A stretch of 64,000 nt of DNA from Aquamicrobium sp. LC103 (GCF_001014615.2 NZ_LBCQ02000009.1:1-64000), one strand, 5' to 3'. Numbered from the stretch's first letter, positions 16,794-26,481 are shown. The notes: generated by a model from the letters alone, not told the origin. Numbers and translations are program-made.

Positions 16794-17717
16794 ATGATGA
16801 AATCCAGCCTTGATCATCTGCCGGAAAAGAAGCGGCGCGAGCTTGCCCGCATCGTCGAGATCTTCCTGGAGGAATTCGAAGACGCGCTCTCGGGCGGGTC
16901 GTCCGAGTTCAAGAAGAAGGGCAGGATCCTCAAAATCATTCTGTTCGGCTCCTATGCCCGCGGCGACTGGGTCGACGAACCGCACACGATGAAGGGTTAT
17001 CGCTCCGACTATGACATCCTGATCATCGTCAACAACCGCAAGCTGACGGACTATGCCAGCTACTGGTACAAGGCCGCCGACCGGCTCTTGCACGACAAGG
17101 GCGTTTCGACCCAGGTCGGCTTTATCGTGCATTCGCGCCGTGAGGTGAACACCGCCCTCAGGCAGGGCCAGTATTTCTTCTCCGATATCCGCCGTCAGGG
17201 CATCGTGCTCTACGAACTCGACGACGAGCCCCTCGCCGAGCCAAAGCCGATGTCGGCAGTTGAGGAATACCAAAGCGCCAGACATCATTTTGATAATCGT
17301 TTTCACCATGCTACGGTTTTCGCTGACGTTGCACAGTTCTGCCTATCTAAACACGAGCTCAACCACGCGGCATTCGAGCTCCATCAGGCGATCGAGAGTG
17401 CGTATTCCACCGTGCTGCTCACCCTCACCAACTACAGTCCGGCCTCGCACAATCTGAATTTCCTGCGCACGCTTGCGGAAGGGCGCGATCGCCGGCTCGC
17501 GGAAGCTTGGCCGCGTGATCAGCAGCGCTATCGCGCCTGGTTCAACACGCTCAACGAGGCCTATGTGAAGGCACGCTATTCCGAGCACTATCAGATCAGC
17601 GAGGAAGCCCTGCAATGGCTCGGCGAGCGCACCGCCATCCTGCTCGGCCTCGTCGAGGAGGTCTGCAAGGAACGCCTCGATACGCTCTCAGCGGAAGCCG
17701 GGCAGCATAACGACTGA
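16794..17717 (+). CDS. MNT nucleotidyltransferase-HEPN fusion protein
   Basis: This 307-aa two-domain protein has a minimal nucleotidyltransferase (about 40-155) with GSYARGDWV (52-60) and the metal-binding D72-Y-D74 (SDYDILIIV). A helical HEPN domain (about 160-295) ends with KARYSEHYQIS, a shortened Arg-x3-His version of the HEPN RNase motif. Separate MNT and HEPN proteins form toxin-antitoxin pairs in which MNT AMPylates the HEPN RNase. Here both are in one chain, a form I know from rhizobial genomes. ATG 16794 or 16797 may be the start. It has no obvious operon partner. Function is inferred: self-controlled RNase, stress or defence. Confidence 0.8.
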   Translation: MMKSSLDHLPEKKRRELARIVEIFLEEFEDALSGGSSEFKKKGRILKIILFGSYARGDWVDEPHTMKGYRSDYDILIIVNNRKLTDYASYWYKAADRLLHDKGVSTQVGFIVHSRREVNTALRQGQYFFSDIRRQGIVLYELDDEPLAEPKPMSAVEEYQSARHHFDNRFHHATVFADVAQFCLSKHELNHAAFELHQAIESAYSTVLLTLTNYSPASHNLNFLRTLAEGRDRRLAEAWPRDQQRYRAWFNTLNEAYVKARYSEHYQISEEALQWLGERTAILLGLVEEVCKERLDTLSAEAGQHND

Positions 17718-17902
17718 CCCATCCGAAGAAGGACCGAGACAAGAGACGACCACTCTTTTAGACAGGCAAGCACCAGCGGCCAGGGACGACACGAAGATCA
17801 CATGAGGCGCCCCGCCCTCATGTCGTGGCTCATTTTCGATGGGTTGAAACGTCCGGCCAAACAGTATCCGCCCCGCGTCGGACACTTGCGGGAGTATCTT
17901 GC

Positions 17903-18139
17903 ATGCTTGCCATTCCCACCCGTCAGACCAACTCTGAAAACGCCGGCCCGATCGAAGCTGGTGAGACCGCGGCGCGTGCTCTTCACAGTGACAAGGCTGC
18001 CCTCGCCGCCGCATGGTGTGCCTTTTCCGCTCGCTGTGACGGCCGAAACGAGGATTATCGGTTCTGGCTAGCCGTCTTCATAAGGCTCGCACCACCTTCA
18101 AGAAGTGCCGAGTACCGGCAAAAGAATCATCCATTTTGA
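17903..18139 (+). CDS. Small hypothetical protein
   Basis: A 78-aa ORF from ATG 17903 with GGGAG 9 bp upstream. It is Ala-rich with two Cys and an aromatic, positively charged C-terminal half (EDYRFWLAVFIRL). It has no recognised domain and no membrane segment. Composition and ribosome site make it plausible as a gene. Nothing else in 17718-18345 is convincing. Confidence 0.4.
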   Translation: MLAIPTRQTNSENAGPIEAGETAARALHSDKAALAAAWCAFSARCDGRNEDYRFWLAVFIRLAPPSRSAEYRQKNHPF

Positions 18140-18345
18140 CGTCTGTAGCGGTGGCTTTGCGGCGCGGCCGCCGGCAGCGGATGCAGTTCCGTATCGGCGG
18201 GACAGCTTCACCTAAAGGCTGCGTCTGCGGATCATGCGAATTGCTTATTCTGCAATCCTTCATTGGTTGCCAACGTGGCAGCACAAGCGCACGATTATTG
18301 CAGCAGGTAGCGGTGGGCAGACCCAGGCACCGGGAGGAACGGGTC

Positions 18346-19785
18346 ATGCTAGACATAGATATTGCCAATCTCGACACTGGAACAACGACAATCAACGCTG
18401 ACGAGATAGAGGCGCTCGCAGCGCGACTGCGGGGAAGCATCCTTGGCCCCGATGACGCTTTCTATGATGAGGCACGATCGGTCTGGAACGCCATGATCGA
18501 TCGACGACCAGGCCTCATAATACGATGCGGCGGCACGTCTGATGTCGTTCATGCGATCCGCTTTGCACGGGAGCATAACCTGCTCATTTCCGCGCGCGGA
18601 GGCGGCCACAACATTGCTGGCAACGCGATCTGCGACGGTGGACTGGAAATTGACCTCTCTCAAATGAGATCGGTACGAGTTGACTCGTCGGTTCAGCGGG
18701 CATGGGTGGAACCAGGAGCGCTTCTGGTCGACGTCGACAAGGAAACACAGGCATTTACGCTGGCCGTGCCAACTGGAATCAACTCCACCACTGGTATCGC
18801 CGGTCTAACCCTTGGTGGAGGGTTCGGATGGTTGACGCGCAAGTACGGTTTGACACTCGACAATCTGATGTCCGCCGATGTGGTTACCGCAGATGGAGAA
18901 CTACTGCGAACCAGCCTAACCGAAAACTCGGATCTCTTTTGGGCGATCCGCGGCGGTGGCGGCAATTTCGGCATTGTGACCGCCTTTGAGTTCCAGTTAC
19001 ATCAGGTCGGACCGCAGGTACTGTCAGGGCTCGTCGTTCATCCATTCGCCGACGCAGCAACTGTTCTGCAAGAGTATCGAAAAGTGCTTGAAACCGCACC
19101 GGACGAACTCACCTGTTGGGTGGTGATGCGGCAGGCTCCCCCTCTGCCCTTCCTTCCGGCCGAATGGCACGGCAAGGAAATCCTGGTTCTCGCAATCTGC
19201 TACTGCGGTGACCTCGACGAGGGGGAAAAGGCGATGGCGCATCTGCGCTCGATCGGCAATCCGATTGCCGACGTCGTCGCTCCAAACCCGTTCGTAGCTT
19301 GGCAGCAGGCTTTCGACCCGCTCCTGGCTCCTGGCGCTCGGAATTATTGGAAGAGCCATGATCTCACGGAGCTCTCCGACGGAGCGATCGGTATCCTGAT
19401 CGATGCCATCGGCCGTCTACCGGGTCCGGAATGCGAGGTTTTCATCGGACATGTTGGTGGCGCCGCTGGCCGCATTGCAAACGACGCGACGGCGTTTCCG
19501 CAGCGTAGCTCACACTATGTCATGAACGTTCATGCCCGCTGGCGCGAAATACGGATGGATCCGAATTGCATAGGCTGGGCGCGCGGGCTGTTCGAGGCAA
19601 TGGCCCCTCACGCTGCGGGAACGGCGTACATAAATTTCATGCCCGAGGATGAGATCGAGCGGGTAGAGGCAGCCTACGGTTCAAATTATCAGCGCCTTGT
19701 CGAGGTGAAGCGAAAATACGACCCGTTGAACCTGTTCAGAATGAACCAGAACATCAGGCCTGTTGCCGAGATCCGGGCGGCATAG
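18346..19785 (+). CDS. FAD-linked oxidase, berberine-bridge type
   Basis: This 479-aa protein has a PCMH-type FAD-binding domain (about 45-215) with ARGGGHNIAGNA, where the His is the expected 8-alpha covalent flavin attachment site. TTGIAGLTLGGGFGWL and AIRGGGGNFGIV follow. A BBE C-terminal domain has YDPLNLFRMNQNI at the end. The second (6-S-Cys) attachment site of plant BBEs reads Thr-Thr-Gly, so monocovalent flavin as in 6-hydroxynicotine oxidase is likely. It oxidises sugars, alcohols or alkaloid-like amines with O2. ATG 18346 has GGAGG 9-10 bp upstream; the frame extends further upstream without protein-like content. It stands alone. Confidence 0.85.
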   Translation: MLDIDIANLDTGTTTINADEIEALAARLRGSILGPDDAFYDEARSVWNAMIDRRPGLIIRCGGTSDVVHAIRFAREHNLLISARGGGHNIAGNAICDGGLEIDLSQMRSVRVDSSVQRAWVEPGALLVDVDKETQAFTLAVPTGINSTTGIAGLTLGGGFGWLTRKYGLTLDNLMSADVVTADGELLRTSLTENSDLFWAIRGGGGNFGIVTAFEFQLHQVGPQVLSGLVVHPFADAATVLQEYRKVLETAPDELTCWVVMRQAPPLPFLPAEWHGKEILVLAICYCGDLDEGEKAMAHLRSIGNPIADVVAPNPFVAWQQAFDPLLAPGARNYWKSHDLTELSDGAIGILIDAIGRLPGPECEVFIGHVGGAAGRIANDATAFPQRSSHYVMNVHARWREIRMDPNCIGWARGLFEAMAPHAAGTAYINFMPEDEIERVEAAYGSNYQRLVEVKRKYDPLNLFRMNQNIRPVAEIRAA

Positions 19786-19867
19786 CCATCCAGCAAATTG
19801 CCTCGATGGGCTCTTAACGAGTGGGAAGGCGCCCAGGTCTGGCTTCGTAGATTCATACGATAGAAAA

Positions 19868-19893
19868 CCCTGCCGCTTTTTTGGGCGGCAGGG
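19868..19893 (-). terminator. Intrinsic terminator on the minus strand
   Basis: A perfect 9-bp stem (CCCTGCCGC / GCGGCAGGG) with an 8-nt loop. Read on the minus strand it is followed by TTTTCT, a proper intrinsic terminator. Read on the plus strand (downstream of the FAD oxidase) it lacks a T-run but could still act on the oxidase transcript. Confidence 0.6.
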
Positions 19894-20391
19894 TGGACAA
19901 TGGCAATTCGTTGAGCCTTACATTATAGGCGTTTGAGCATCTCGTTACCTAAGGTTTACAGCTCCAAGTTATTCGATCTCCAGAACTGGAGAGATGGTGA
20001 TGATTTGGGCCGATGTATTTCCGAAGGACGAGTGGGCAGAAACGATGCGCTTGCTTAAGCGCATTCATATCAAGGCCCTGCGCTATGCGGTGTGGCTCTG
20101 GGTTGCCATTGAAGGTCAAAGAATTTTCGCAACTAACGAGTCGAAGAGGTCGCGCATTTGTCGCGGTTACGATCCTAGCTGGAGCCGGTATGCTGCTCGT
20201 AATGGCGCTGGATATGCCGATTTCCTAAAATAGTCTCATCATTGCAGTCGAATGGTTTGCTGCTTTAAAACACAGGTAAAAGCGACGGTTACACTTCCAC
20301 CACCGCAAGCATCCTCCTCACCGGGGAACCGCACGTCGTTTACGGCCGTTATCCGGATTGTACTTCGACGATTTGCCTAGTGAGGAAAAGC
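19894..20391. other. Intergenic stretch with no well-supported gene
   Basis: Two overlapping plus-strand frames (19994-20233 and 20013-20228) look partly protein-like. The first has an aromatic amphipathic stretch (ALRYAVWLWVAIEG); the second ends with one membrane-like segment (AFVAVTILAGAGMLLVMAL). Together they may be one frameshifted small membrane protein, but neither is convincing alone. A minus-strand gene that would use the terminator at 19868 is not visible. Confidence 0.3.
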
Positions 20392-20553
20392 ATGAGCGTT
20401 CTAGTCAGTATCCTGATTACATTTCTCGTCGTTATCCTGGTGCTCTGGCTGGTCAACCGCCTTCCGCTCGACGGCCGCACCAAGCAGATTGCTCAGGTGG
20501 TCGTGATAATCATCGGCATCATTTCATTGCTCAGATACTTGGCGGTGTTTTAG
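20392..20553 (+). CDS. Thivi_2564-type small membrane protein
   Basis: A 53-aa protein consisting of two hydrophobic helices (about 3-20 and 33-51) joined by a short polar loop with PLDGRTKQI. Size, two-helix layout and the P-x-D-x-x-x-K-x-I loop match the Thivi_2564 family of tiny inner-membrane proteins of unknown function. It starts at ATG 20392 after GAGGAAAAGC. The next gene, also a small membrane-tethered protein, follows after 54 bp. Confidence 0.65.
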   Translation: MSVLVSILITFLVVILVLWLVNRLPLDGRTKQIAQVVVIIIGIISLLRYLAVF

Positions 20554-20607
20554 CACCGGAACCAAAGCGGATTACCAGCAGTTCAACGTCCACATGGAAA
20601 GGATTGA

Positions 20608-20973
20608 ATGATGGCCGACACGCCCGAAAACACACCTTCCAAGTCGACAGCAAACGACAGACCAAAGACCAGCCGGCAACGGCCCAAGGCAGCTCTGGAG
20701 AAGCAAGTCGCGCAGATGAAACGCGAAATCGCCAGCCTCAACAAGCAGTTGACGAAGCGGGCTGACGAGACGAATGGCTGGTATGACAGTGCCGTCAGCG
20801 GCTCGGCGAGAGCGACCAAGGAACTCCGCGCCCAGGCACAGACTATATCTGAAGCAGTCCGGGATAATCCAGGTACGGTTTCGTCGGCCATGTTTCTGGG
20901 TGGCGTCGTTGGCTTCATTCTCGGCTGTGTCTTCAGCCAGGCGACGTCGGACACGCATCGACGATGGCACTAG
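20608..20973 (+). CDS. Small DUF883/ElaB-like membrane-anchored protein
   Basis: This 121-aa protein has a disordered basic N-terminus, a coiled-coil stretch (about 28-55, LEKQVAQMKREIASLNKQL), a linker, and one C-terminal glycine-rich helix with GGVVGFILGC. That is the ElaB/YqjD/DUF883 plan, tail-anchored proteins linked to stress and ribosome tethering. ATG 20608 or 20611 follows GGAAAGGA. It is probably co-transcribed with the preceding small membrane protein. The region 20974-21148 holds nothing. Confidence 0.6.
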   Translation: MMADTPENTPSKSTANDRPKTSRQRPKAALEKQVAQMKREIASLNKQLTKRADETNGWYDSAVSGSARATKELRAQAQTISEAVRDNPGTVSSAMFLGGVVGFILGCVFSQATSDTHRRWH

Positions 20974-21148
20974 CCGAAAGCGCCATTCTCGGTAACCTGC
21001 CGAGACAACAAACTTGTTCGAAGATCGTCTTCAGGCTCGTGCAAGCTGCGGTGAAATTGACGCGATACTTATCGCGAACCCGGCACGCGGGTCCTGTCGA
21101 TCTACTTTCGCGCGCTGCCGGAACCGAAACTGAAAGCCACATTGACGA

Positions 21149-21907
21149 CTACGGCAGCAACAATCCGCCGTCCACATGCATGACCTGCCCGGTAATGTGA
21201 CGCGCTCCAGGCGACAGCAGGAAGGCCACCAGATCCGCCACATCAATCGCCTCTCCGAGCCTGCCGTTGGGCGTCACCGCACGTGCACTTTCCATTGCCG
21301 CAGATGATGTGGCTGCATGGCCATCGGAATCCTTGCGGGTGAAGCCGGGAGCTACGCAGTTCACGGTCACACCATCGGGCGCGAGTTGGACGGCGAGCGA
21401 TTTCGCCAACGCTTCCAACGCGGCCTTCGCGGCACCAGAGGCAGGAAAATGCATCCCGTTCGTTCCAAAGCCGTGGGCAACAAACGAACTGATTGCGATC
21501 ACACGACCCTGTGCGGATGCCCGCAGGTTCGTCAACGCTGCGTCGACCAGCCGAAAGAAGGCCATAGGCATCATGGTGAACGCGGACTGCAGATCGTCAT
21601 CCGTCATCTCGCCGAACACCGAGCGCTGCGCACGACCCGCATTCGAGACAATCTGGTCAAGTCCGCCGAAGGTGGTGCGAGCGGTATCGACGAGATGAAG
21701 AGCGACAGCGGGGTCGGACAGATCTCCGAGTTGCGTCGCTACCTCGGCCCCCTTGGTGCGCGCCTCAGCAGCAACCGCCTGAAGCCCTTCGGCATTGGTG
21801 CCGGTATGCAGCAAGAGCCGTGTATTCGGCGCTGCAATCCGCCGCGCAATGGCCGCACCGATTCCGCTGCCAGCTCCGGTGACGAGTATCGTAGGTCCTT
21901 GTGTCAT
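21149..21907 (-). CDS. SDR-family protein lacking the catalytic tyrosine
   Basis: This 252-aa SDR fold has TGAGSGIG (cofactor loop), SNAGRAQ (NAG), ISSF (catalytic Ser) and a C-terminal GQVMHVDGG. Where Y-x3-K is expected the sequence is FPASGAAKAAL: the Lys is present, but the residue four before it is Ser. The usual proton donor is therefore missing. It may act on an unusual substrate or have a non-catalytic role. It starts 9 bp after the TauE/SafE gene, as the last member of the opp-type operon running from 28 kb. The role is unknown. Confidence 0.8.
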   Translation of the reverse strand: MTQGPTILVTGAGSGIGAAIARRIAAPNTRLLLHTGTNAEGLQAVAAEARTKGAEVATQLGDLSDPAVALHLVDTARTTFGGLDQIVSNAGRAQRSVFGEMTDDDLQSAFTMMPMAFFRLVDAALTNLRASAQGRVIAISSFVAHGFGTNGMHFPASGAAKAALEALAKSLAVQLAPDGVTVNCVAPGFTRKDSDGHAATSSAAMESARAVTPNGRLGEAIDVADLVAFLLSPGARHITGQVMHVDGGLLLP

Positions 21908-21916
21908 TGTGTGGCC

Positions 21917-22645
21917 CTAAGCGAGGGAACGAAGAAGCAGGGCGAATGCCGAAGCCGTCGAGACGACCAGGACGACGACCTTCACCCGTCCCTTGTCGAC
22001 GATCCGCCGGCCCCAGCCTGACAGCAAGAAGCCGAGAAAGGCGAAGGGGAGCATTGTTCCTGCAAGCAGGAGATCGGAAAATCGGAAACTGCCGGCGGCG
22101 GCGAGCGCAGCGATGGAAATGATGCCGCCAACGACGAAGAAGGCATTGAGTGTGGCCCGCATGCGCGCGCCTCCTGCGTTCTGATAAACCATGGCCATGG
22201 GCGGAGCTCCGATCGAGGTCAGCGTGCCCATGAAGCCCGACAAAGCCCCTGCAAGGAAGAGCGACCTTCGCGTCGTTTCAATTCTCAGCCCGAGAAGGCT
22301 CAGCACCACGGCGAAGAGCACGCCGAAACCGAAGGTCGCTGCAAAGGCCCCCGGGCTCAACAGGCTGACGCAGAATGCAGCGGCTCCTGCCGCCAACAGA
22401 CGCCCGGTAAGGGAGAAAGCCAGATCCTGTCTATTGACATCACTCCACTCCCGCACCGCGCCGCCAGCGCTCACGGCTACCGCCATGGCCAGCATCGGGC
22501 CCGGCACGAAGGCTGGATCGATGACAGCCAGCATAGGCGCGGCAAGCATGCTGAATCCAAATCCAGTGGAACCCTGGATCGCACCGGCAACGACGAGCGC
22601 AACGGCTGCGGCTATCCCGTGAGGGCTCGGCAACAAATCAATCAT
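21917..22645 (-). CDS. TauE/SafE-family membrane permease
   Basis: A 242-aa protein of seven to eight hydrophobic helices with the family signature GSTGFGFSM near residue 25 and a second half repeating the pattern ([20 protein letters not shown]). Family members export sulfite, sulfoacetate or other anions. ATG 22645 overlaps the stop of the ABC ATPase gene upstream, so it belongs to the peptide importer operon. Export of an acidic by-product of the imported compound is a plausible role. Confidence 0.85.
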   Translation of the reverse strand: MIDLLPSPHGIAAAVALVVAGAIQGSTGFGFSMLAAPMLAVIDPAFVPGPMLAMAVAVSAGGAVREWSDVNRQDLAFSLTGRLLAAGAAAFCVSLLSPGAFAATFGFGVLFAVVLSLLGLRIETTRRSLFLAGALSGFMGTLTSIGAPPMAMVYQNAGGARMRATLNAFFVVGGIISIAALAAAGSFRFSDLLLAGTMLPFAFLGFLLSGWGRRIVDKGRVKVVVLVVSTASAFALLLRSLA

Positions 22646-23625
22646 GCGTCACGGTTCCAGCAAGCTGCAAAATGCTCCGCCGCCTTGCGCAAAAGGTGTG
22701 GAGCCTCGTTGCGACAGCGTTCTGTCGCAAGCGGGCAACGAGGATGGAAACGACAGCCACTTGGCGGATTGGCGATGTCGACCGCTTCCCCGGGATGGAC
22801 GATGCGCCGGCGCACGCGCTGGAGTTTGGGGTTGGCGATCGGCACCGCGGAAAGCAGCGCTTCAGTATAGGGGTGGATCGGACGATTGTAGATCGCAGCC
22901 CGCGGCGCGATTTCGACGATCCGTCCTGCATACATGATTGCGACCCTATGTGAGATGTGTCGCACGATTGCCAGATCATGGGCGATGAAGAGATAGGAAA
23001 TATCCAGATCGCGCTGCAAATCCTGCATCAGGTTGACGACTTGCGCGCGCACGGAAACATCGAGCGCGGAGACGGGTTCGTCGGCCACGATGAGGGAAGG
23101 CTTCAGCGCCAGCGCCCTGGCTATGCCGATCCGCTGGCGCTGACCACCGGAAAAGCTGTGCGGATAGCGATCGGCGGCATCGCGCGGCAATCCCACACGT
23201 TCCAGCAACTCGGCAACGACGACGCGGGTCTCTTCGGCCGAAGACGCAAGGCCGTGGACGATAAGCGGCTCCGCTATGATGTCGGCAACGGTCATGCGCG
23301 GATTGAGCGACGTATAGGGATCCTGAAGAACGATCTGCATTCGCGACCGCAGGCGCCGGAGACGCTCACCCTTGAGCCGCGTTATGTCTTCTCCGTCGAA
23401 CACGATCGTGCCCTTCGCGGCGGAAATGCGTCGCAGCACCGCGCGACCGACGGTTGTCTTGCCCGAGCCGGATTCGCCGACGAGACCCAGGGTTTCTCCT
23501 GGTGCTATGTCAAAGCTGACATCGGCAACCGCATTGAGGCTGCGATGTTTTCGAAAAAGGGCTCCAGAAGAGAGCTGATAGTCGACGGCGAGGCCCGAGA
23601 CCGAAAGCATTGGGGCCACAGTCAT
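22642..23625 (-). CDS. Oligopeptide-type ABC ATPase, OppF/DppF-like
   Basis: This 327-aa ATPase has Walker A GESGSGKT, a Q-loop in [11 protein letters not shown], signature FSGGQRQR, Walker [11 protein letters not shown] and switch His in [10 protein letters not shown]-terminal oligo/dipeptide domain carries a Cys-rich region ([17 protein letters not shown]) that resembles the iron-sulfur site known from Opp/Dpp ATPases. ATG 23625 overlaps the OppD stop; the longer frame upstream reads OppD sequence. It pairs with OppD to drive the two permeases. Confidence 0.9.
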   Translation of the reverse strand: MTVAPMLSVSGLAVDYQLSSGALFRKHRSLNAVADVSFDIAPGETLGLVGESGSGKTTVGRAVLRRISAAKGTIVFDGEDITRLKGERLRRLRSRMQIVLQDPYTSLNPRMTVADIIAEPLIVHGLASSAEETRVVVAELLERVGLPRDAADRYPHSFSGGQRQRIGIARALALKPSLIVADEPVSALDVSVRAQVVNLMQDLQRDLDISYLFIAHDLAIVRHISHRVAIMYAGRIVEIAPRAAIYNRPIHPYTEALLSAVPIANPKLQRVRRRIVHPGEAVDIANPPSGCRFHPRCPLATERCRNEAPHLLRKAAEHFAACWNRDA

Positions 23626-24608
23626 AGAGCCTCGCTCCATGCCGGCACGCCGGCTTTGCGGCATGCGACCATGCCCGTCTCGAAAATCCGCATCGCCTGA
23701 GGCGCCTCGCAACCCTTGTCGCCTATCGGGCAGCGCGGCAGGAAGGAGCAACCGGCAGGCGGCTGCAAAAGTCCCGGTGGCGCGCCTTCAATGGCCGTCA
23801 GCCGCTCCTCCTCGGCATCGAGACCAGGTGTCGAACGAATGAGCCCTTGCGTATAGGGATGCAACGGATTCTCGAATATGGCATCTACGAGCCCGGTTTC
23901 GACGATCTGCCCCGCATACATCACGGCAACACGATGACAGAGACCGGCGACGATGCCGAGGTCATGCGTTATCAGGACGATGGCAAGCCCCATTTTTTCC
24001 TGAAGTTCGGCCATCAGTTCCAGGATCTGGGCTTGGATCGTGACGTCCAGCGCTGTCGTCGGCTCGTCTGCTATCAGCAGCTTGGGCTCGCAAGCGATTC
24101 CCATCGCGATCATGACGCGCTGCCGCATTCCCCCGGAAAATTCATGCGGATACTGGTCCAGCCGCCGCTCTGCCCCGGAGATTCCGACAGATGAAAGCAG
24201 TTCCGCCGCACGTCGTCGTGCCGCGGGTCGGCTGAGCCCCAGATGAAGTTCGATCACTTCGGAAATCTGGCTACCCACCGTCATCAAAGGATTGAGCGAA
24301 GTCATCGGGTTCTGGAAAACCATGGTGATTTCCTTGCCCCAGACAGGGCGCGCATCGCGATCCGCATTTCGTCCCGCGAGTGGCCGCCCCTGCCAGCGAA
24401 CCTCGCCTTCGGAGATTCGGCCAGGAACATCGATCAACCCCATCACCGCCTGAGCGGTGACGCTCTTGCCGGAACCGGATTCGCCCACGATGCCGAGCGT
24501 CTCACCCGGCGCGAGCGAAAGAGACACGCCGCGCAAGGCCTGAACAGTGCCCGCACGTGTGTCGAAACACACGTGCAGATTATCAATTTCGAGTAATGGA
24601 GAGGTCAT
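23622..24608 (-). CDS. Oligopeptide-type ABC ATPase, OppD/DppD-like
   Basis: This 328-aa ATPase has Walker [10 protein letters not shown]-loop [11 protein letters not shown], signature FSGGMRQR, Walker [11 protein letters not shown], His in LITHDLGI, and the oligo_HPY-type tail with [15 protein letters not shown]. It forms the ATPase heterodimer with the next gene product. ATGA overlaps join it to both neighbours. Confidence 0.9.
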   Translation of the reverse strand: MTSPLLEIDNLHVCFDTRAGTVQALRGVSLSLAPGETLGIVGESGSGKSVTAQAVMGLIDVPGRISEGEVRWQGRPLAGRNADRDARPVWGKEITMVFQNPMTSLNPLMTVGSQISEVIELHLGLSRPAARRRAAELLSSVGISGAERRLDQYPHEFSGGMRQRVMIAMGIACEPKLLIADEPTTALDVTIQAQILELMAELQEKMGLAIVLITHDLGIVAGLCHRVAVMYAGQIVETGLVDAIFENPLHPYTQGLIRSTPGLDAEEERLTAIEGAPPGLLQPPAGCSFLPRCPIGDKGCEAPQAMRIFETGMVACRKAGVPAWSEAL

Positions 24609-25561
24609 GCGCTGGTTCTCCCCTGGGCACGACGACGCCTAACTGCCTCGGCACGGGCAAAGCGCTTCTCCCGCTCCTCCGGATCGGTCGTCACCCGCAG
24701 CCAGTTAGCGAACAGGTTTATCGACAACACGGTCGTGACAATGGCCAGGCCAGGAAAGGTGACCAGCCACCATGCGATAAAGAGATAGTCCCGACCCGAG
24801 GCAACATCGAGCCCCCATGACGTTGCTGGAGGCTGGACACCGAAGCCGAGAAACGACACCGCCGCTTCCGCCAGGACGATGTTGGTGAATTCCAGGATCG
24901 CGAGCGTCAACAAGGGAGAGACGAGGTTCGGCAGTATGTGTCGGAAGATCACTCGAGCCGGACGGCAACCAATTACTTCGGCAGCCTCGACATATGGCGC
25001 CTGCCGGGTCGATGAGACGATGCCGCGCACCAGCCGGGCATACACCATCCAGTTCGTAACCGAGAGGACGGCAACGAGCGTCCACACACCCGGTCCAAGG
25101 ACTCCGACGACCAGAAGGATCAGCAGGATTCCCGGAAAGCTCACCTGGATGTCGACGAGGCGCATGAGTATCGAGTCGGTACGGCCACCCATGAAGCCGG
25201 CCCACAGACCGATGACCGTTCCAAGCGTGGCTGCGAGAAGGCAGGTGACGGCGCCGATCGTCAGCGTCGCCCTTGAGCCCCAGATGATGCGGGAAAGGAC
25301 GTCGCGGCCGAGATTGTCGGTTCCGAGCAAATGGTCCCATGTACCTCGCGCCATCCAGACAGGAGGCCTCAACCGCGCTGCAATCGACTGGGCCGCTGGA
25401 TCGTAGGGTGCGACCAGCGGTGCAAAAAGCGCGAGAAATATGACGAGCAGCATGAAGGCCAAGCCTATGGCAGCCGCCTTGTCATGCCAGAGCTCCGAAA
25501 ACGGCACTCGCGATATGCGTGGGACGTTCGGTGCGGGAGAAGTGGGAACGGGAACCGTCAT
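24605..25561 (-). CDS. Oligopeptide-type ABC permease, OppC/DppC-like
   Basis: A 318-aa permease with an N-terminal OppC_N segment (helix at about 33-53 followed by APYDPAAQ), the conserved LGTDNLGRDVLSR loop, a five-to-six-helix core and the EAA loop YVEAAEVIGCRPARVIFRHILPN. It is the channel partner of the 25.6-26.5 kb permease. Its start shares a base with that gene's stop (TGATG). Confidence 0.9.
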   Translation of the reverse strand: MTVPVPTSPAPNVPRISRVPFSELWHDKAAAIGLAFMLLVIFLALFAPLVAPYDPAAQSIAARLRPPVWMARGTWDHLLGTDNLGRDVLSRIIWGSRATLTIGAVTCLLAATLGTVIGLWAGFMGGRTDSILMRLVDIQVSFPGILLILLVVGVLGPGVWTLVAVLSVTNWMVYARLVRGIVSSTRQAPYVEAAEVIGCRPARVIFRHILPNLVSPLLTLAILEFTNIVLAEAAVSFLGFGVQPPATSWGLDVASGRDYLFIAWWLVTFPGLAIVTTVLSINLFANWLRVTTDPEEREKRFARAEAVRRRRAQGRTSA

Positions 25562-26481
25562 CAGTTCAGTTCAATCCTCGGATCCACCGCCTTGGAAAGA
25601 ATGTCGAGCACGATACCGATCAGCACGATCAGGAACGCGATCACGAAGACGATGGCCTGCATGAGGAACAAGTCACCGCGCTGAATCGCCTGCACCGCGG
25701 TCAGGCCGAGTCCCGGCCAGGCGAAGACGGACTCCACGACAACGGTATAGCCGGAGAGCGTCGAGATGAGTTCCCATCCAGAGATGGACAGGAAGGGAAC
25801 CAGTATGTTGCGCAAGGTGTGGACCCGCAGAATCCGGATGAGCCCTAGCCCCTTGGCGCGAGCGGTCTTGACGTATGGTTTGTTGAGCTCGTCGATCATC
25901 GCCGCCCGAACCATCATCGTGAAGCGCGCAAGGGGCGTCAAAGCAAGTGTCGCAGCGGGAAGAACAAGATGCGCTGCCGTTCCCATGCCGGAGGTCGGCA
26001 GCCATTTTAGCGTGACTGCGAAGATCATGATGGCGACGAGGCCGAGCCAGAACTGCGGCATGGCCAGCCCGAGCAGACCCACGGACATCGTCAGCCGGTC
26101 GACGAATCCGCCTGGCCGCAACGCGGCGATCGCGCCCAGCGGAATGGAAAGCACGACGGCCGTGCCAAGCCCCGCGCTGATCAGCAAGAGCGTGTTCGGA
26201 AGGCGCTCGAACACCACATCGATCGCTGGTCGCCGCTGCCACAGGCTGTCGCCGAAATCCATCGCGACGATGTCGCCGAGGAAACGCACGAACTGGGTAG
26301 CGATCGGTTGATCCAGTCCGATCTGTTGCGCAAAGGCGGCGCGCTGTGCCGCGCTCGCGCTGAGCGGCAACATCAGCGCGACCGGATCTCCGATCATCCG
26401 GGTCACGACGAAAACCGTCGTCGTCACGCCGATGACGACGAGAAAGCCTTGGACCAGGCGGCGAAGGACGAAATGGAGCAT
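25561..26481 (-). CDS. Oligopeptide-type ABC permease, OppB/DppB-like
   Basis: A 306-aa permease with the typical OppB start (FVLRRLVQGFLVVIGVT), a periplasmic loop with GLDQPIATQFVRFLGDI, about six helices, and the EAA loop YVKTARAKGLGLIRILRVHTLRN. It lies 76 bp downstream of the binding-protein gene. Confidence 0.9.
   Translation of the reverse strand: MLHFVLRRLVQGFLVVIGVTTTVFVVTRMIGDPVALMLPLSASAAQRAAFAQQIGLDQPIATQFVRFLGDIVAMDFGDSLWQRRPAIDVVFERLPNTLLLISAGLGTAVVLSIPLGAIAALRPGGFVDRLTMSVGLLGLAMPQFWLGLVAIMIFAVTLKWLPTSGMGTAAHLVLPAATLALTPLARFTMMVRAAMIDELNKPYVKTARAKGLGLIRILRVHTLRNILVPFLSISGWELISTLSGYTVVVESVFAWPGLGLTAVQAIQRGDLFLMQAIVFVIAFLIVLIGIVLDILSKAVDPRIELN

Noticed and set aside
20572-20970. 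132-aa minus-strand frame ahead of the 19.87-kb terminator
   Set aside because: Shadow of the DUF883-like gene; Cys/Arg-rich with no start signal.
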